In this document: positions 50,055-61,257 of the stretch, in pieces
Layout: every line of letters begins with the position of its first letter
How positions within the stretch are numbered: the stretch's first letter is position 1
NCBI GenBank assembly: GCA_029255685.2
Contig: CM055320.2
Coordinates: 8,294,614 to 8,358,613 of the forward strand
Length of the DNA: 64,000 nucleotides
Direction: 5' to 3'
Source of the DNA: Silene conica
Taxonomy: Eukaryota > Streptophyta > Magnoliopsida > Caryophyllales > Caryophyllaceae
The notes under the pieces: generated by a model
What the model was told of the DNA's origin: nothing
Database searches by the model: none
What the model saw: only the letters and a program-made list of their open reading frames with translations
Translations under genes and position numbers: made by a program

Positions 50055-50626
50055 ATTGGTATGTCCATGCTTTTGAGTCGACAACAACATTATCTCAATG
50101 CCTTTCCATAATAGTCAGGATTAGGAGGATAGAGACGTACATGACCTTACCTCGGTACATGAGAGGCTGTTTCTGATACCCATAATTTTGAGTAATCTGA
50201 TAGAAGCCGTTTATGTTTAATCTATGAACATTGTATCGTTTATTAGTGTATTTTGTGTTTCTAGTATTGTCGATCTCTTAACATCGAGCTTCTGATTTTA
50301 GCCAACGGAATAGGAGCCGTTTTCGAGTTTAGATACACCCTGTTAATTAAAATGATTGTCTTAGTTATTGGCGTATTCTTTTCACATTTATATTATTAAT
50401 GTGTGCACTTAGGGTACACGTTAGAAAAACTGTCAAAAACAACTTTATGGTATTAATACTATGGAATTATGGAAACTTTTGCTTGACGGAATTATGGAAA
50501 GTTCCATCATAGTCTTATATCGTATGGAATTAGGAAACGAAACATTATTATAAAAGGCACTTACGCAATTCTTTCTCTCACTTCCATAAACTTCAAATTT
50601 ATATATCTTTTTAGAGACATACAATA
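50055..50626. other. Spacer between the S6-like and RING genes
   Basis: S6-like 3' UTR and the upstream region of the RING gene. No separate gene is seen. An AT-rich TTATATATC stretch about 25 bp before the RING ATG could be part of a promoter. Confidence 0.4.
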
Positions 50627-51287
50627 ATGTCGAATCTACAACTGAACGTAGAACGTCCTCTTGACGTAGAGATTACAATCAAAGAAAGCAATGATCCAGC
50701 CGATAGGCGGTCGAGTAACCCTAATACTTTCTCTGTTGATTTCGAGGTAATACAAATGAGTCGCGAGTTAATATTATCGAATCCTGGGGTGATAAAAGAT
50801 ATTCGATGGTGATACAAGGTCGCACTCCACCGGTATCCTTTGGAAACGTTAAGAACCGTGCTAATTCGAACCTCATCATAAGTGTCCTAGGAGTTTGCCT
50901 ACATGGTCAACATATTGATGACAAATTGAGGCAAGAAGCCAAGAAGTGATGCATAAGCTCACAACCTACATAGAATCGAACCCTCGACCAACGAGTCTAA
51001 ACGTCACAATTAATCTCGGGTTAGTGCTATCGAAAGAGTTGGCCATTAGGGCGAGTCTAAAGAAGGTAATGGCTAAAGAAATGGATTTTAAAGACCATGA
51101 GGAGGATAATTGTTGCGCGATTTGTTTGGTAAACATGGCTGTGGAAGACGAGGAAGCAACGGTGACATGCACAGCATGCAAACAGGTATTTCATGATAAT
51201 TGTATTTACCGGTGGTTGAAGAAAAAACCTCATTGTCCCCTTTGCCGTTTTAACTTTGCTCAAGCTAATAATAAGCCAGTTGCGTAA
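50627..51287 (+). pseudogene. RING-finger E3 ligase-like gene with two frameshifts
   Basis: Three consecutive open segments in successive frames make up one intronless protein: 50627-50812 (MSNLQLNVERPLDVEITIKE onward), 50806-50945 (GRTPPVSFGNVKNRANSN onward) and 50949-51287. Each step equals a loss of one base. The last segment holds the RING: CAIC, then CTACKQVFHDNCIYRWL and CPLC. Its pattern is close to RING-H2, but the usual first His is Gln (CKQVFH), with an extra Cys four residues earlier that might replace it. RING proteins of this kind pass ubiquitin from an E2. The last segment has its own ATG and could make a 113-residue protein, so a short functional product is possible. Sequencing error at both points is the main alternative. 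Confidence 0.65.
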
Positions 51288-52911
51288 CCTTCAAGTTTGC
51301 TCTGTTTTTGTTCTTAAGGAATTGTATTTTTTTAATTTGTTAACTAAATGTTATTTTAAGAGTGGAAATTTGGGATTATTGTTGAAACCTTAATTAGGGC
51401 ATGTATGCATTGCCCTTTTATCAATATCAATATGGTGTTACACTTGTCGAGTAAGGCAATCGTCATCAAGTCTGGTCGAGTCTTATAAAGCTCATTAACA
51501 TATAAAGTTACCGACATATATTTATTTTATGTTTTCATAATTAGGCCGACAATTTCATGGTTAAACTATCTCAAGTATATTACTACTAGTTGGGATCAAC
51601 GCAATTATGATAAACGAGAAGGTTGAAGAGATAAAGTATATAGTATTTCTCTTGTGCTAAATATTATTCATTTACATCCGAATCATAATTAAGTTAATTC
51701 AAGATCTATAATTATCTATAGAATTTAATATTGGTTCACGAGTCTAATTAGTTAGTTGGGTTGGGGAAATTGAATTATTGTCGGGTTATTTGTTCAACTT
51801 GTGTTGGGATTGAATCAATTCCAATTCATTAAATTATTAGGTTTTGTCACCGGCCATATTTGTGGTGATTCAGGTTAGTTTTTCCCGGCTCTAGACCGCA
51901 TTGCCACAATAGTACGAGTTTATTCAAGAAGCTTGATCCCGACTTTTGAGTACCGGCTGCAATGGGCTATCCGTTATCCGATGAACCAAAAGTCCATAAT
52001 GTGGCATAAATATCTGGCCCAGCCCAACATACGATCACCTCTTCTATTAAAGCCCATTTGCTCATTCTCTGCCACATATCAAACAAACCGTATCACCTCA
52101 TGTAGTTGCACAAAATAAGTTGGAATAAATCAAAAAAATAAATGTATATTAATAAAAAAACAAAAATAAAGTTTAATTAACATTTTATGAAAAGGTGATG
52201 GAATAACACTCGTACACGTAGCATTATTATCATTTTTTGTCCAAAACAATATTATTCGTGGCTTGCTTTCTGCCACACCAAGGAATAAATATCAACCAAA
52301 AATATCATAGAACGTGGATTTTTGTTTTTCTGATTTGTTCTACAATGAGAGATACACTCCGTAATAGTTTAATGGTTAAGACGATGGTATTAACGACATG
52401 TCAAGTATGGCTACTCGAGTAATCGGGTGAGCAATAACATTACTGTTGGGTAAGCATCATTTACATGGTTGTATGTGTCTGTCGGTCCAAAACAAATGGT
52501 CAGGCCCAAAATGACTAGTATTTTGGGTTAAAGTCAATATGATCTGAACTTGAAAAGGTAGGGAATTAGTAAAGAAAAGGTGAAAAAGAAGTGACACTAA
52601 GCATTAATACTGCGGTAAAAGTAAATAAATCTAGGAATATGATGAACAACACTACTCGAAGCAGTAAATAACAATACTACAGGTAACTCTAACAGTCTAA
52701 ACCAAGTTCATAACATAACATGTATTGAAAGCTAAGATTTCCCTACTTAAAACATAAACTTCACCATCACTAAAATGGTCAGTAACTCAGTATGATGATA
52801 TTACACAGGTAAGATATAACCACCATACCCATTTTATGTCGACGACAGAAACAGAGGTACATGGTTTTGACCAAAACCACCAAAGCTTAAGTGGTACAGG
52901 GCATATGCCCA
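51288..52911. other. Spacer between the RING gene and the acidic-protein gene
   Basis: AT-rich spacer; no gene or classifiable transposon recognised. Near 52365-52400 there is a short TAGTTTAATGGTTAAGACG that resembles the start of a tRNA, but the rest of the cloverleaf is not convincing. Confidence 0.5.
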
Positions 52912-55061
52912 TTACCGCTTTGATGGTCTATCATCATCATCGTCTCCATCGTCATCACCAGAATCATCTTTGCTAGGGCGCTTACGCTTTGGTGGTGCCT
53001 CATCATTCTCATCATCCTCATCTTCTTCATCTACATCAGTATCTTCATCTTCACCATTCTCATCTGGTTCAAAGTCAGATGCATCAACCTCATCTTCAGC
53101 ACGACCAACAGGCCGGACGAGGTACTCAGTGTTGGGCTCCTGCATTCAGAAACAGAGGGTTGGTGATACACTGATACACATAATTGGACCATGATACTCA
53201 AGTCATAACTGTAAAACTAAAATTTTCCCAACCTTTGGGTTATCTTTACCAGCTAGTCCTACTTAATCACACTATCTACAACAGTTTAAGGTTAAAACAA
53301 GCCAAGAACGGGGATCAATCAGACAACCACCCGGGAAAATAATTAAAATACCTAACAAGATGAAATGGAGTTTAATGACATGTAGTTCCATTTTAACAAC
53401 TTGATACTTGCACACAGGTACTCTTTCTTTTTCAGTCATTTGTTTACCTTTTATATTCATCGTGAAGGATAGTTTAAGGTAAACAAATAACTGAGACGAA
53501 CAGACAAGGACGTCAACTTTGTGCATTAGTCTAGCTACTAAAAGACAACAAGTACACCAATTTGTGTATTAAGATAATCTACTAATTTCACCAAATAAGA
53601 TCAAATAACACTAAAAGATATGCTTTTTTTTATGGGATTTAGAAGAAAAGTAAGTAGGAATGGAGATATGTGACCCCTCTTGTTGTGTATTATTAAGATT
53701 TAGAGGAAAATGGATCCATCCTACGAAGAATTCAACATCAATCATGATTAGTTCACCACTAAGATCCCGGAAACCGCTTAATCTCATCCCCGCAAGGCCA
53801 ACAAAGAACATACTATTGTACTACAATATCGAAAACCACCATACTTTTTTGTACCTTCTCTTTTTCATCAAATACTACATACTCCTAAGTCCTGACTAGT
53901 TCTTTTTTTAGACAAGCGAGCCCTGACTAATTCATGTTCATCAATTTCTCAATTTTCCAGCCAAAAAATACCTTTCCAGAAAAAAAAAACGCTAAAATCA
54001 AATAATTTTTTTTTTTTTTTTTCCAAAACAGACTTTTCTTCAGAAATTGTCTCCAGAGATATTTCTTATTTGAAAAAACATAATACTAAAACTCATCATT
54101 ATTCATTAAGACTAAAGAGACAGATAACAGATCTGAAAAAAAAGGCTGGTTAAAATAGAGTTATAGACCCCAAAGCATCAAGTTTGAAGTGAACATCACC
54201 ACAGCACCATGTGACGGTATTTCAATATTACAGATTCTCGTGTGAATGAGAGACGGTCTTTCAATATCACTATCACTCGCTCTTATATGAGAGACGGTCT
54301 TTTAATAAGACTCGTAAAAACAATTTTACAACTGTATCGACAGATCTACTCCATATGAAAGTATATGACCATAGATCTACCACAGTATAATATCAAATAG
54401 CATCTAGTCCAACCTAAACCACACATAACACAACACAAACTCATAACCTGGAGCTAAAAAGCAAACAAAAATTACATAAAACTTCGTAAATAAAACATGA
54501 ACACAATTACATAGACGAAATTAACAAAATCTGACGATTTCAAAAAGTTAAAATTAACAATTAACTGCAATAACTAATAAATCGTATGAACACGTTTAAA
54601 AATAACAGATCTGACTATTTTCAAAGGAAATATAATTATAATTAGTGAAAATCACAGTAAAAATTGCATGTAAAAATCAAATTAAAGTAAAACTATGAAT
54701 TAAAATATACCTCTTCATCATCGTCATCGTCGTCATCATCGTCGTCATCGTCATCATCACCGTCCTCATCATCGTCGTCACCATCATCATCCTCATCATC
54801 AACGTCTTGAACCGAAGGAACATCAGAAGAAGGTAAACCTTCCTGCACACCATCACCATCCTCATCATCATCTTCATCGTCATCACCACCTTCATTATCA
54901 TCATCATCATCTTCATCAGCATCATCACCTTGATCAACAGCTTCTTCGGCGTCGTCATCATCATCATCGGCAACATCAACAACCTCGTGCTCTTCCTTAT
55001 GACCGTTCATGGCGGACTTCTTCTTCAATTCGATTTCTCTCTCGTCGTCAACAGTTTTCAT
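52912..55061 (-). CDS. Asp/Glu-rich nuclear protein
   Basis: Two exons on the minus strand, 55061-54711 and 53139-52912, give 192 residues. The junction is GAAGAG/GTATAT with a CTGAATGCAG acceptor. About half of all residues are Asp or Glu, in runs up to about 15 (around residues 101-117). The only ordered-looking piece is EPNTEYLVRPVGRAEDEVDA, which opens exon 2. A PPKRKRP motif near the C-terminus is a likely nuclear localisation signal, and the protein ends RPSKR. Such proteins are often labelled histone-chaperone-like or nucleolin-like on composition alone, so no function is assigned. The conserved exon 2 start and clean splice sites support a real gene. The 1.57-kb intron holds only A/T-rich sequence and short repeats of GAGAGACGGTCTTTC near 54250-54300. 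Confidence 0.75.
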
Positions 55062-56067
55062 CGTGAAAATAATTTAATTTAAATTTCTGGAGATTTTCTG
55101 GAAATTTCTAGGGTTTTGTTTTGGGGGAAATTGGGGAAACAGGGGAAGAGAGAGAAAAGAGGAAGGGGGAAGGAGAGTTTGGTTGGTTCGTTCAGTAGCG
55201 AAGCAAACCCTTGGGACTGGAGTGATCTGAACCGTTGGATTGTGAGATTGGTGTGGATCGGTGACGTGGTGTGTGGATCGGTGACGTGGTGTGTGATCGG
55301 ACGGTTGTGAGGTGATGAGTTTATGAAATTTATGGATAGGTTGTGTTTTCTAAAGGTCACGTGATTTGCGCGTGGGAAGTTAGGGTTAAAGAGTTAAGGT
55401 TAGTTATTGTTTGAATTTATGGATTGTCCAATATTTGGTGGATATTGTATGCGGGTTGATGGATAACTTGACAAGGAAATGGGCTTTTGGGTTTGGGTTG
55501 GATCTTGACGGTAAAGTCGTAAAGCCCCAATTTACTTGTCGATTATTGGCTAGCCTACAGATTGGATACCCGGCATACCCCAAGTGCTATGTGTGCTCGA
55601 CAAAGAGTGTATGTCATTTGTTTACTTAAGTTTTGACACAAATATTAACGAAAAAGAGTAGGGGAAATTTGGATGATGAGTGATTCGAATTGGGTGGATA
55701 AATGATAACACTAAATGAAATATGTAAATAAGTGACGGAAAGTATTTATCATGGACACACATATTTTATGGACTTCCCAAAATAATCTTCTCCCTCCAAA
55801 TATTTCAACTAAACTAACAATTCATAGTTAATCGAAACTAACAACTAAGAACAAATTACTATAATATAATCGAAACAAGGATTTACTATCCAAAATAACA
55901 CTAAATTAATCAAATTGTTCATAGAAAAGGGGAAAGATGGTACATGAAACCACCTCATCCTCACATGCACGAACGCCTTTAACTAAGAACTAGTTTTACT
56001 TCCGTGCAAAAAAATGCACGGGTCGATTTTACAACTATGATATATGGAGTACTAAGCTTATAACATA
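55062..56067. other. Spacer upstream of the acidic-protein gene
   Basis: The first ~300 bp are the likely promoter and leader of the minus-strand gene, including a 19-bp direct duplication of GATCGGTGACGTGGTGTGT (55256-55294). Around 55995-56025 lies a hairpin-like CCGTGCAAAAAAATGCACGG, similar in layout to the hairpins at 31811 and 32113. Confidence 0.5.
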
Positions 56068-56274
56068 CTCCCTCCGTTCCGGTCAATAGTTATCTATTTC
56101 CATTTTGGGGTGTATCATTGAATTGTTATCTATTTCCATTTTTGGCAACATTTTGTGGATCACATTTGATTGAATGTGGGGCCATGTAATTTGTGTGGTC
56201 CAAATTCATTCATAATTGTTTTCTTAATCTTTGTGTCAAAAGCAATAGATAACAATTGATTGGGACGGAGGGAG
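56068..56274. mobile_element. Stowaway MITE
   Basis: 207 bp between TA dinucleotides (56066-56067 and 56275-56276). Inverted ends CTCCCTCCGTTCC and GGGACGGAGGGAG are the classic Stowaway ends. Mobilised by Tc1/mariner-type transposases in general. Confidence 0.92.
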
Positions 56275-56801
56275 TAATATTCTTTTTATCGGCAATTAAA
56301 TTACAAAAATATATGAACTAAAATTAAATTGGATAATTACACCAAAGTTAAATTGAATTAAAATGAAATAATAATGAATTAATACATTACCCAACACATA
56401 AAGTAGAAAAATTGCTAAAAATTTTCGTTAATTATTGTTAAGATCCTGGGTAGCCTCAACGTGAGAAAAAACAAATTTTCACAACTCTTAAAAAGAGTTC
56501 CATTTTATAATTTGTAGTTATTAATAGGATTTACTAAAAACTTTTGATGATTTTTTTTGTTATATGGTTTTTTTTTAAGTTTAGGTTCTTCTCTTGATAT
56601 ACATGACACCATATATAACTTACGTTAATATAATATTGAATTTTATAAAATAATCACCGTGATTAGATCCAGTGTTCCATATAATTAAAATGTTTTGGTA
56701 GGAGTGGGTTAATTACGTGCTCATAAAAAAATATTATATTTAAATATGCAACTTACATTGGAGTTTGAAAGTAATTTGTTGTATAGTTTTTATTAAATTT
56801 A

Positions 56802-57063
56802 GGCCCCGTTCTTTCTGACTTATTTTCAACTTGTTTCAGTTCAGCTCAGCTCTATTCAGTTCATCTCAGTTCAGTTCAGTTCAACTCAGCTTCATTCAGT
56901 TCAGTTCAGTTCAGTTCAGTTCAGCTCAGCTTAGTTTAGTTTAGTTCAGTTCAGTTCAGTTCAGTTCAGTTTAGCTCAGCTTCATTCAGTTCAGTTCAGT
57001 TTAGCTTCATTTAATTCATTTCATTTCAGTTCAGTTCAACTCGATTTTATTAAGTACATCCCA

Positions 57064-57094
<31 letters not shown>

Positions 57095-57326
57095 GTTATT
57101 ATTATTATTATTGTTATAATTATTATTGTTATTATTATTATTATTATTCTATTTATTTATTAATCTATTTATTATTATTAATTAATAATTAATATTATTA
57201 TTGTTGTTTTTGTTGTTGTTGTTTTTATTATTTCTACTTCTTCTTCTTCTTCTTCTTATTATTATTTTATATATATTTTTATTGTTTATTATTATTATTA
57301 TTATTATTTTATATATATTTTTATTG

Positions 57327-57363
<37 letters not shown>

Positions 57364-57952
57364 GTAGTAGTAGTAGTAGTAGTAAACATGAGAGAGTAGA
57401 GAAAATGTAATTGAGAAGTAAAATTTGATCACATTTAAATATTTATATTTGTTAATACAATCGAAATTCATAATCTTGAAATACATGTCATATTACCACA
57501 TTTAGACGTAAAATGTTTATATAATAAAAAAGATAATTAATGTTTAGACGTAAAATATTCAAATGTTGCTTTTGTTAATTTTAAAATACAAGAAAAGAAA
57601 AAAGCAAAGTCCATTAGAATTGACTACAAAAAAAAACCTAAAAATTAATATTTTTTTAATATAATTGGTTTTTAAAAAATCGCAAATTCGTATTAATCAA
57701 ACATTTTTTATATTATTGTTATTATTATTATTAATATTATTATTAATATTATTATTATTAGTTAGTACACTTTAATTAAACTTAATTTATTTCTATTAAT
57801 TTCAGCTTCTTTCAGCTCAGTTCAGTTCAACTCGATTAAATTCAGTTCAGTTCAGTCCAGCTCAGCTCGATTCAGTTCATTTCAGCTCAACTCAGGCCCA
57901 TTCAGTTCAGCTCAGTTCAGTTCAGCTCTAAAAAGTCAGAAAGAACAGAGCC
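56802..57952. mobile_element. PIF/Harbinger-like element filled with simple repeats
   Basis: Inverted ends GGCCCCGTTCTTTCTGAC and GTCAGAAAGAACAGAGCC (two mismatches in 18) lie between TTA trinucleotides (56799-56801 and 57953-57955), the usual Harbinger target duplication. The interior has TTCAG/CTCAG pentamer tracts near both ends (56835-57045 and 57800-57930) and ATT, TTC and TAG microsatellites (57065-57385, 57715-57760). No transposase frame is present; the Leu/Ile-rich frame at 57201 is microsatellite-derived. Confidence 0.8.
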
Positions 57953-58108
57953 TTAGACTTACTTATTTAATGTGAGAGAAAGTTCAATAAGAGCCTAAGA
58001 GGGATGGAGATCTCTAGTCTCTACCACAAAAGAAAAAAAAAGACATTTTAATAAATTAAGAACCAATAAAATCAATTTAAATTCTATTCTTTTTATAATA
58101 TATAGATA

Positions 58109-58713
58109 GGGGTTGTTTGGTTCATATGAGAAGTAAATTCATGTGGGAAGATAGAATTCACATGAAGTTAATTCCTAAATGAAATTCATTGGAAATAGCA
58201 AAAAGTGTTTGGTTTCCTAGGGATTGTTTGGTTCACCATAGGAAGATGAAGTTACTAGGAACTTAAATTCATGTGAATTTGTAATTCATGTGAATTGCAA
58301 AAATGTTGTTTGGTTGCTATGGAGGAAATGAGTTCATGTGGGAAGTTGCACTTACCAAGGGGGCCTTGGTGAGTAACTTCCTCCATAATGGAGGAATTAA
58401 AGTTTATTGGGAAGTTCCAATTTCCATGAAATGGGCAACAAAACAACAACACAATTTCTCAATTCATGGGAAGTTCTACTTCCCATGATATAAGAGAGCA
58501 ACCAAATAACCCCTTAATAAGGATGTGAGAAGTACAACCTAACAAGGGGGGAGTTTTAAGCAACTTCTCATATCATGTGAGAGGTGTAACTAATGGAGGA
58601 ACTTAATTCCTCCATTTTGGGCAACCAAATAAGTTTACCCAAATAAGTTTACAAAATAGTAATTTATGTGATTTTCTACTTCCCATGAATTAAGGGGGCA
58701 ACCAAACAACCCC
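58109..58713. mobile_element. Tourist-like MITE, outer copy of a nested pair
   Basis: Ends GGGGTTGTTTGGTTC and, reverse-complemented, GGGGTTGTTTGGTTGC. ATA occurs on both sides (58106-58108 and 58714-58716). Its middle is interrupted by a related element at 58220-58513. Confidence 0.6.
58220..58513. mobile_element. Tourist-like MITE, inner copy
   Basis: Ends GGGATTGTTTGGTTCACC and, reverse-complemented, GGGGTTATTTGGTTGC, closely related to the outer element. Flanks are CTA and TTA, consistent with a Harbinger TTA duplication with one change. The interior has short ATTCATGTGAATT-type palindromes. Confidence 0.6.
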
Positions 58714-58716
58714 ATA

Positions 58717-59791
58717 GACACATAGTATAGAGATTTGTATGGTTGGGTTGGATTGAAAACCTTGAAGACGAAAAGGATAGAGTGATTCTGATTGTGCTGA
58801 TATACAAGATTTTTTTTTATTTCAATAAGGGATTTTTATGTCGACTTTGGCGAAATATGATTATTTTGATATATATCGGACCGTTGTATATCGTATTTTA
58901 CCTTATTTTATCTTGTTTCGTGTCTTAATTTATTTGATTTGATTGGAAAATATAATGTAAGTTAAATCTTGGATTGTAATTATTTTTGCTGTTTGTAATT
59001 TTTTGTTTTTTGGATTTAATTTTGGACCGTTAAATATTTTATTTAATTTGACCGTTGTATATTGTTATTTAAATTTTCGATTAACAGTAATTTGATCATA
59101 TCTTATTTTATTATGATAATGACGAAATGTAATACTGCAATCGATTTCGTAATTAGGAATGAAGAAAGATCAGAATACGTAATTAGGGATGAGTAAAGAT
59201 CAGAATTAATTCTGAATTTAGAAGATATGTAAATTAAATCTGTGTAAAAGTTGTGGACCCATACCTTCCTAATTTTAAGCAGCCAATGAAAAAACTTTAA
59301 ATTCTATTCCTTTTATAAAGATAGATTGAAATTTGAAAGCAATGTTGTTTATGTAATACATTTTAGATTTAAGATAATTCTAAATTCCTAAATTCCTAAC
59401 AATTAAATTTAAATTAGGATAATTCTTTTTCAAATACGAAACAATATAAGCGCTCAAAATCGACATAAAATTATGGTAGACGTAGAGTTTTAAGATAAGG
59501 GAGTTTTATCCCAAAATTTGATGAAATTCTTACAATCGATTAATTTCATGACGCCCTCAAAGCAAATTTGAAAATAAGTAATAAATTCCCTGTAAATTTG
59601 GAGTGATTTTTACTCATACAATAATTGCAATTCCAAATAATTTAGGTGTCATTGTCAATCTAAATAAGTGTAAATTACAACCTCTAATGTCCTAATCACA
59701 ATTTAATTTTTGTGGCACATGTAGTATATGCCAAGGAAAATATTAGCATTAATTTTATAACAAATCTTACAAGAATTTGTCACGTGTACCT
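58717..59791. other. AT-rich spacer
   Basis: No gene seen. A ~31-bp direct duplication (AATACGTAATTAGGGATGAG-like unit followed by AAAGATCAGAAT) lies at about 59148-59208. The remaining sequence is very AT-rich. Confidence 0.4.
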
Positions 59792-59800
59792 ACTAAATAA

Positions 59801-59984
59801 GAGTAAGTCTTGTTTGTGACGGGTCACTAATTATGACGGATATTTTGTGAGATAAAATGGATAGAAAATGAGTTAGTGGAGAAATGGGACCACATGAGAG
59901 AGAGAAAAAGTGGATATTTTGTGAGATAAAATAGTAAACGTCGCAAGTTTGCGACGGATATACCCGCGCAAATGAGAATTTGTG
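59801..59984. mobile_element. Mutator-type MITE, copy C
   Basis: 184 bp, similar to copies A and B throughout. The 9-bp flanks ACTAAATAA (59792-59800) and ACTAAACAA (59985-59993) differ at one base, supporting a Mutator-like origin. Confidence 0.85.
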
Positions 59985-59993
59985 ACTAAACAA

Positions 59994-60583
59994 TAATAGA
60001 CACTCATAACAAAGTCTCATATATAATTTGATTTGGTAACTTTTAGTACTAGTTTTCTTAGTCAGTAAAGTTATAACACAAAAAAAAACTATGTAATCAA
60101 TATAGTAAGGGGCATTTGGTTAGGGAAAGACAAATAGAATTGAAATTTGAAAGGGGGAGAGAACGAAAGATCAATAAGCGGATTATACCATCAGAGGTAT
60201 ACAATTTTTCGTACATATTTTGAGCTTTTTAATAGAAAATTTGAGCTTTATTAGAAAGAATATGAGCTACGAAGTATATGGTAAAATTTATGAACTACTT
60301 GAGAAAATATTGAAAATTGAAAATTATTATACAACTAAATCACAATACATATAAGTTGAACTATATTCTAATTTTAATATAAAAAAAAAACTAAAATATA
60401 ACTCAAAATAGTTTAAAAGCTCAACAAATATACACATAAGCTCAATAAAATACTACATGGTTGTACGATGCTATTATACATCTGGTTGTATAATCCTTTT
60501 TGTGACGAAAGATAAAGGATTACCTAAAATTTGATTAGTTGTTTGGTTACATCAAGAAAGAAACTAATTGTCCACTCACACCC
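59994..60583. other. AT-rich spacer
   Basis: No gene or recognised repeat. It contains several short AGCTCAA/TTGAGCT segments in both orientations (60220-60440), which may be a worn foldback. Confidence 0.4.
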
Positions 60584-60982
60584 TGTAACACCCCGATTTA
60601 TTAAGGAGCCTTTGGCAAGACATCCTCAGTAAATTGAGCTGTTACCATCTCGGAATATCCGAGGTAGTGAATAACAAAGTAAATCAAACCAAAGTACTTT
60701 ATATAAATTGATAAAAATTTAAACTTCGAGGTTACAAATGCTACACAGCGGAAACTAAAGTACAACTGATAACTACAAAGTATGTGATCTACATCTAAGT
60801 CGGTCCATCCGAGTGCTCACGCCATCCCATGCTCCCACAGCACCATCTTTCCTGTCAAAACTGCTCCCCATCACGGATCATCACAGGTGTCACACGAATA
60901 CACAGGGTCAACCACGAGGTTGAGTAGAGGAAAAGTAAACAACCAAACATTACTATAAATAGTAAGTCAAACATCTCCACTC

Positions 60983-61135
60983 CGAATCACAAGACCCATA
61001 ATTCTCCCCACCAATCACAGACCCTTTATCTCCGCACCAATCACATACCCTTTATCTCCGCACCAATCACATACCCTTTATCTCCGCACCAATCACAGAC
61101 CCTTTATCTCCGCACCAATCACAGACCCTTTATAT
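60983..61135. repeat. ~26-bp minisatellite inside the 3' LTR
   Basis: About six units of AATCACAGACCCTTTATCTC plus CGCACC, with minor changes. It is positionally equivalent to the 27-bp array at 12831-12966 but the unit has diverged. Confidence 0.9.
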
Positions 61136-61197
61136 CAATTTCCTCATCAAAAGAATATATAGTCAATATATAATATCACAACATTATTCATTCAACA

Positions 61198-61198
<1 letters not shown>

Positions 61199-61253
<55 letters not shown>
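61199..61253. repeat. TA dinucleotide microsatellite
   Basis: An almost perfect run of about 27 TA units within the gypsy LTR. Confidence 0.95.

Positions 61254-61257
<4 letters not shown>

Noticed and set aside
52365..52440. Possible tRNA gene
   Set aside because: Only an A-box-like start is convincing; no proper T arm, acceptor stem or terminator could be formed.
54677..54982. Met-rich open frame overlapping the acidic-protein exon
   Set aside because: It is the shifted frame of GAT/GAA repeats; the Asp/Glu frame has the start codon, splice sites and conserved second exon.
57201..57410. Leu/Ile-rich open frame that looks like membrane segments
   Set aside because: It is encoded by TTC and ATT microsatellites within a transposon.
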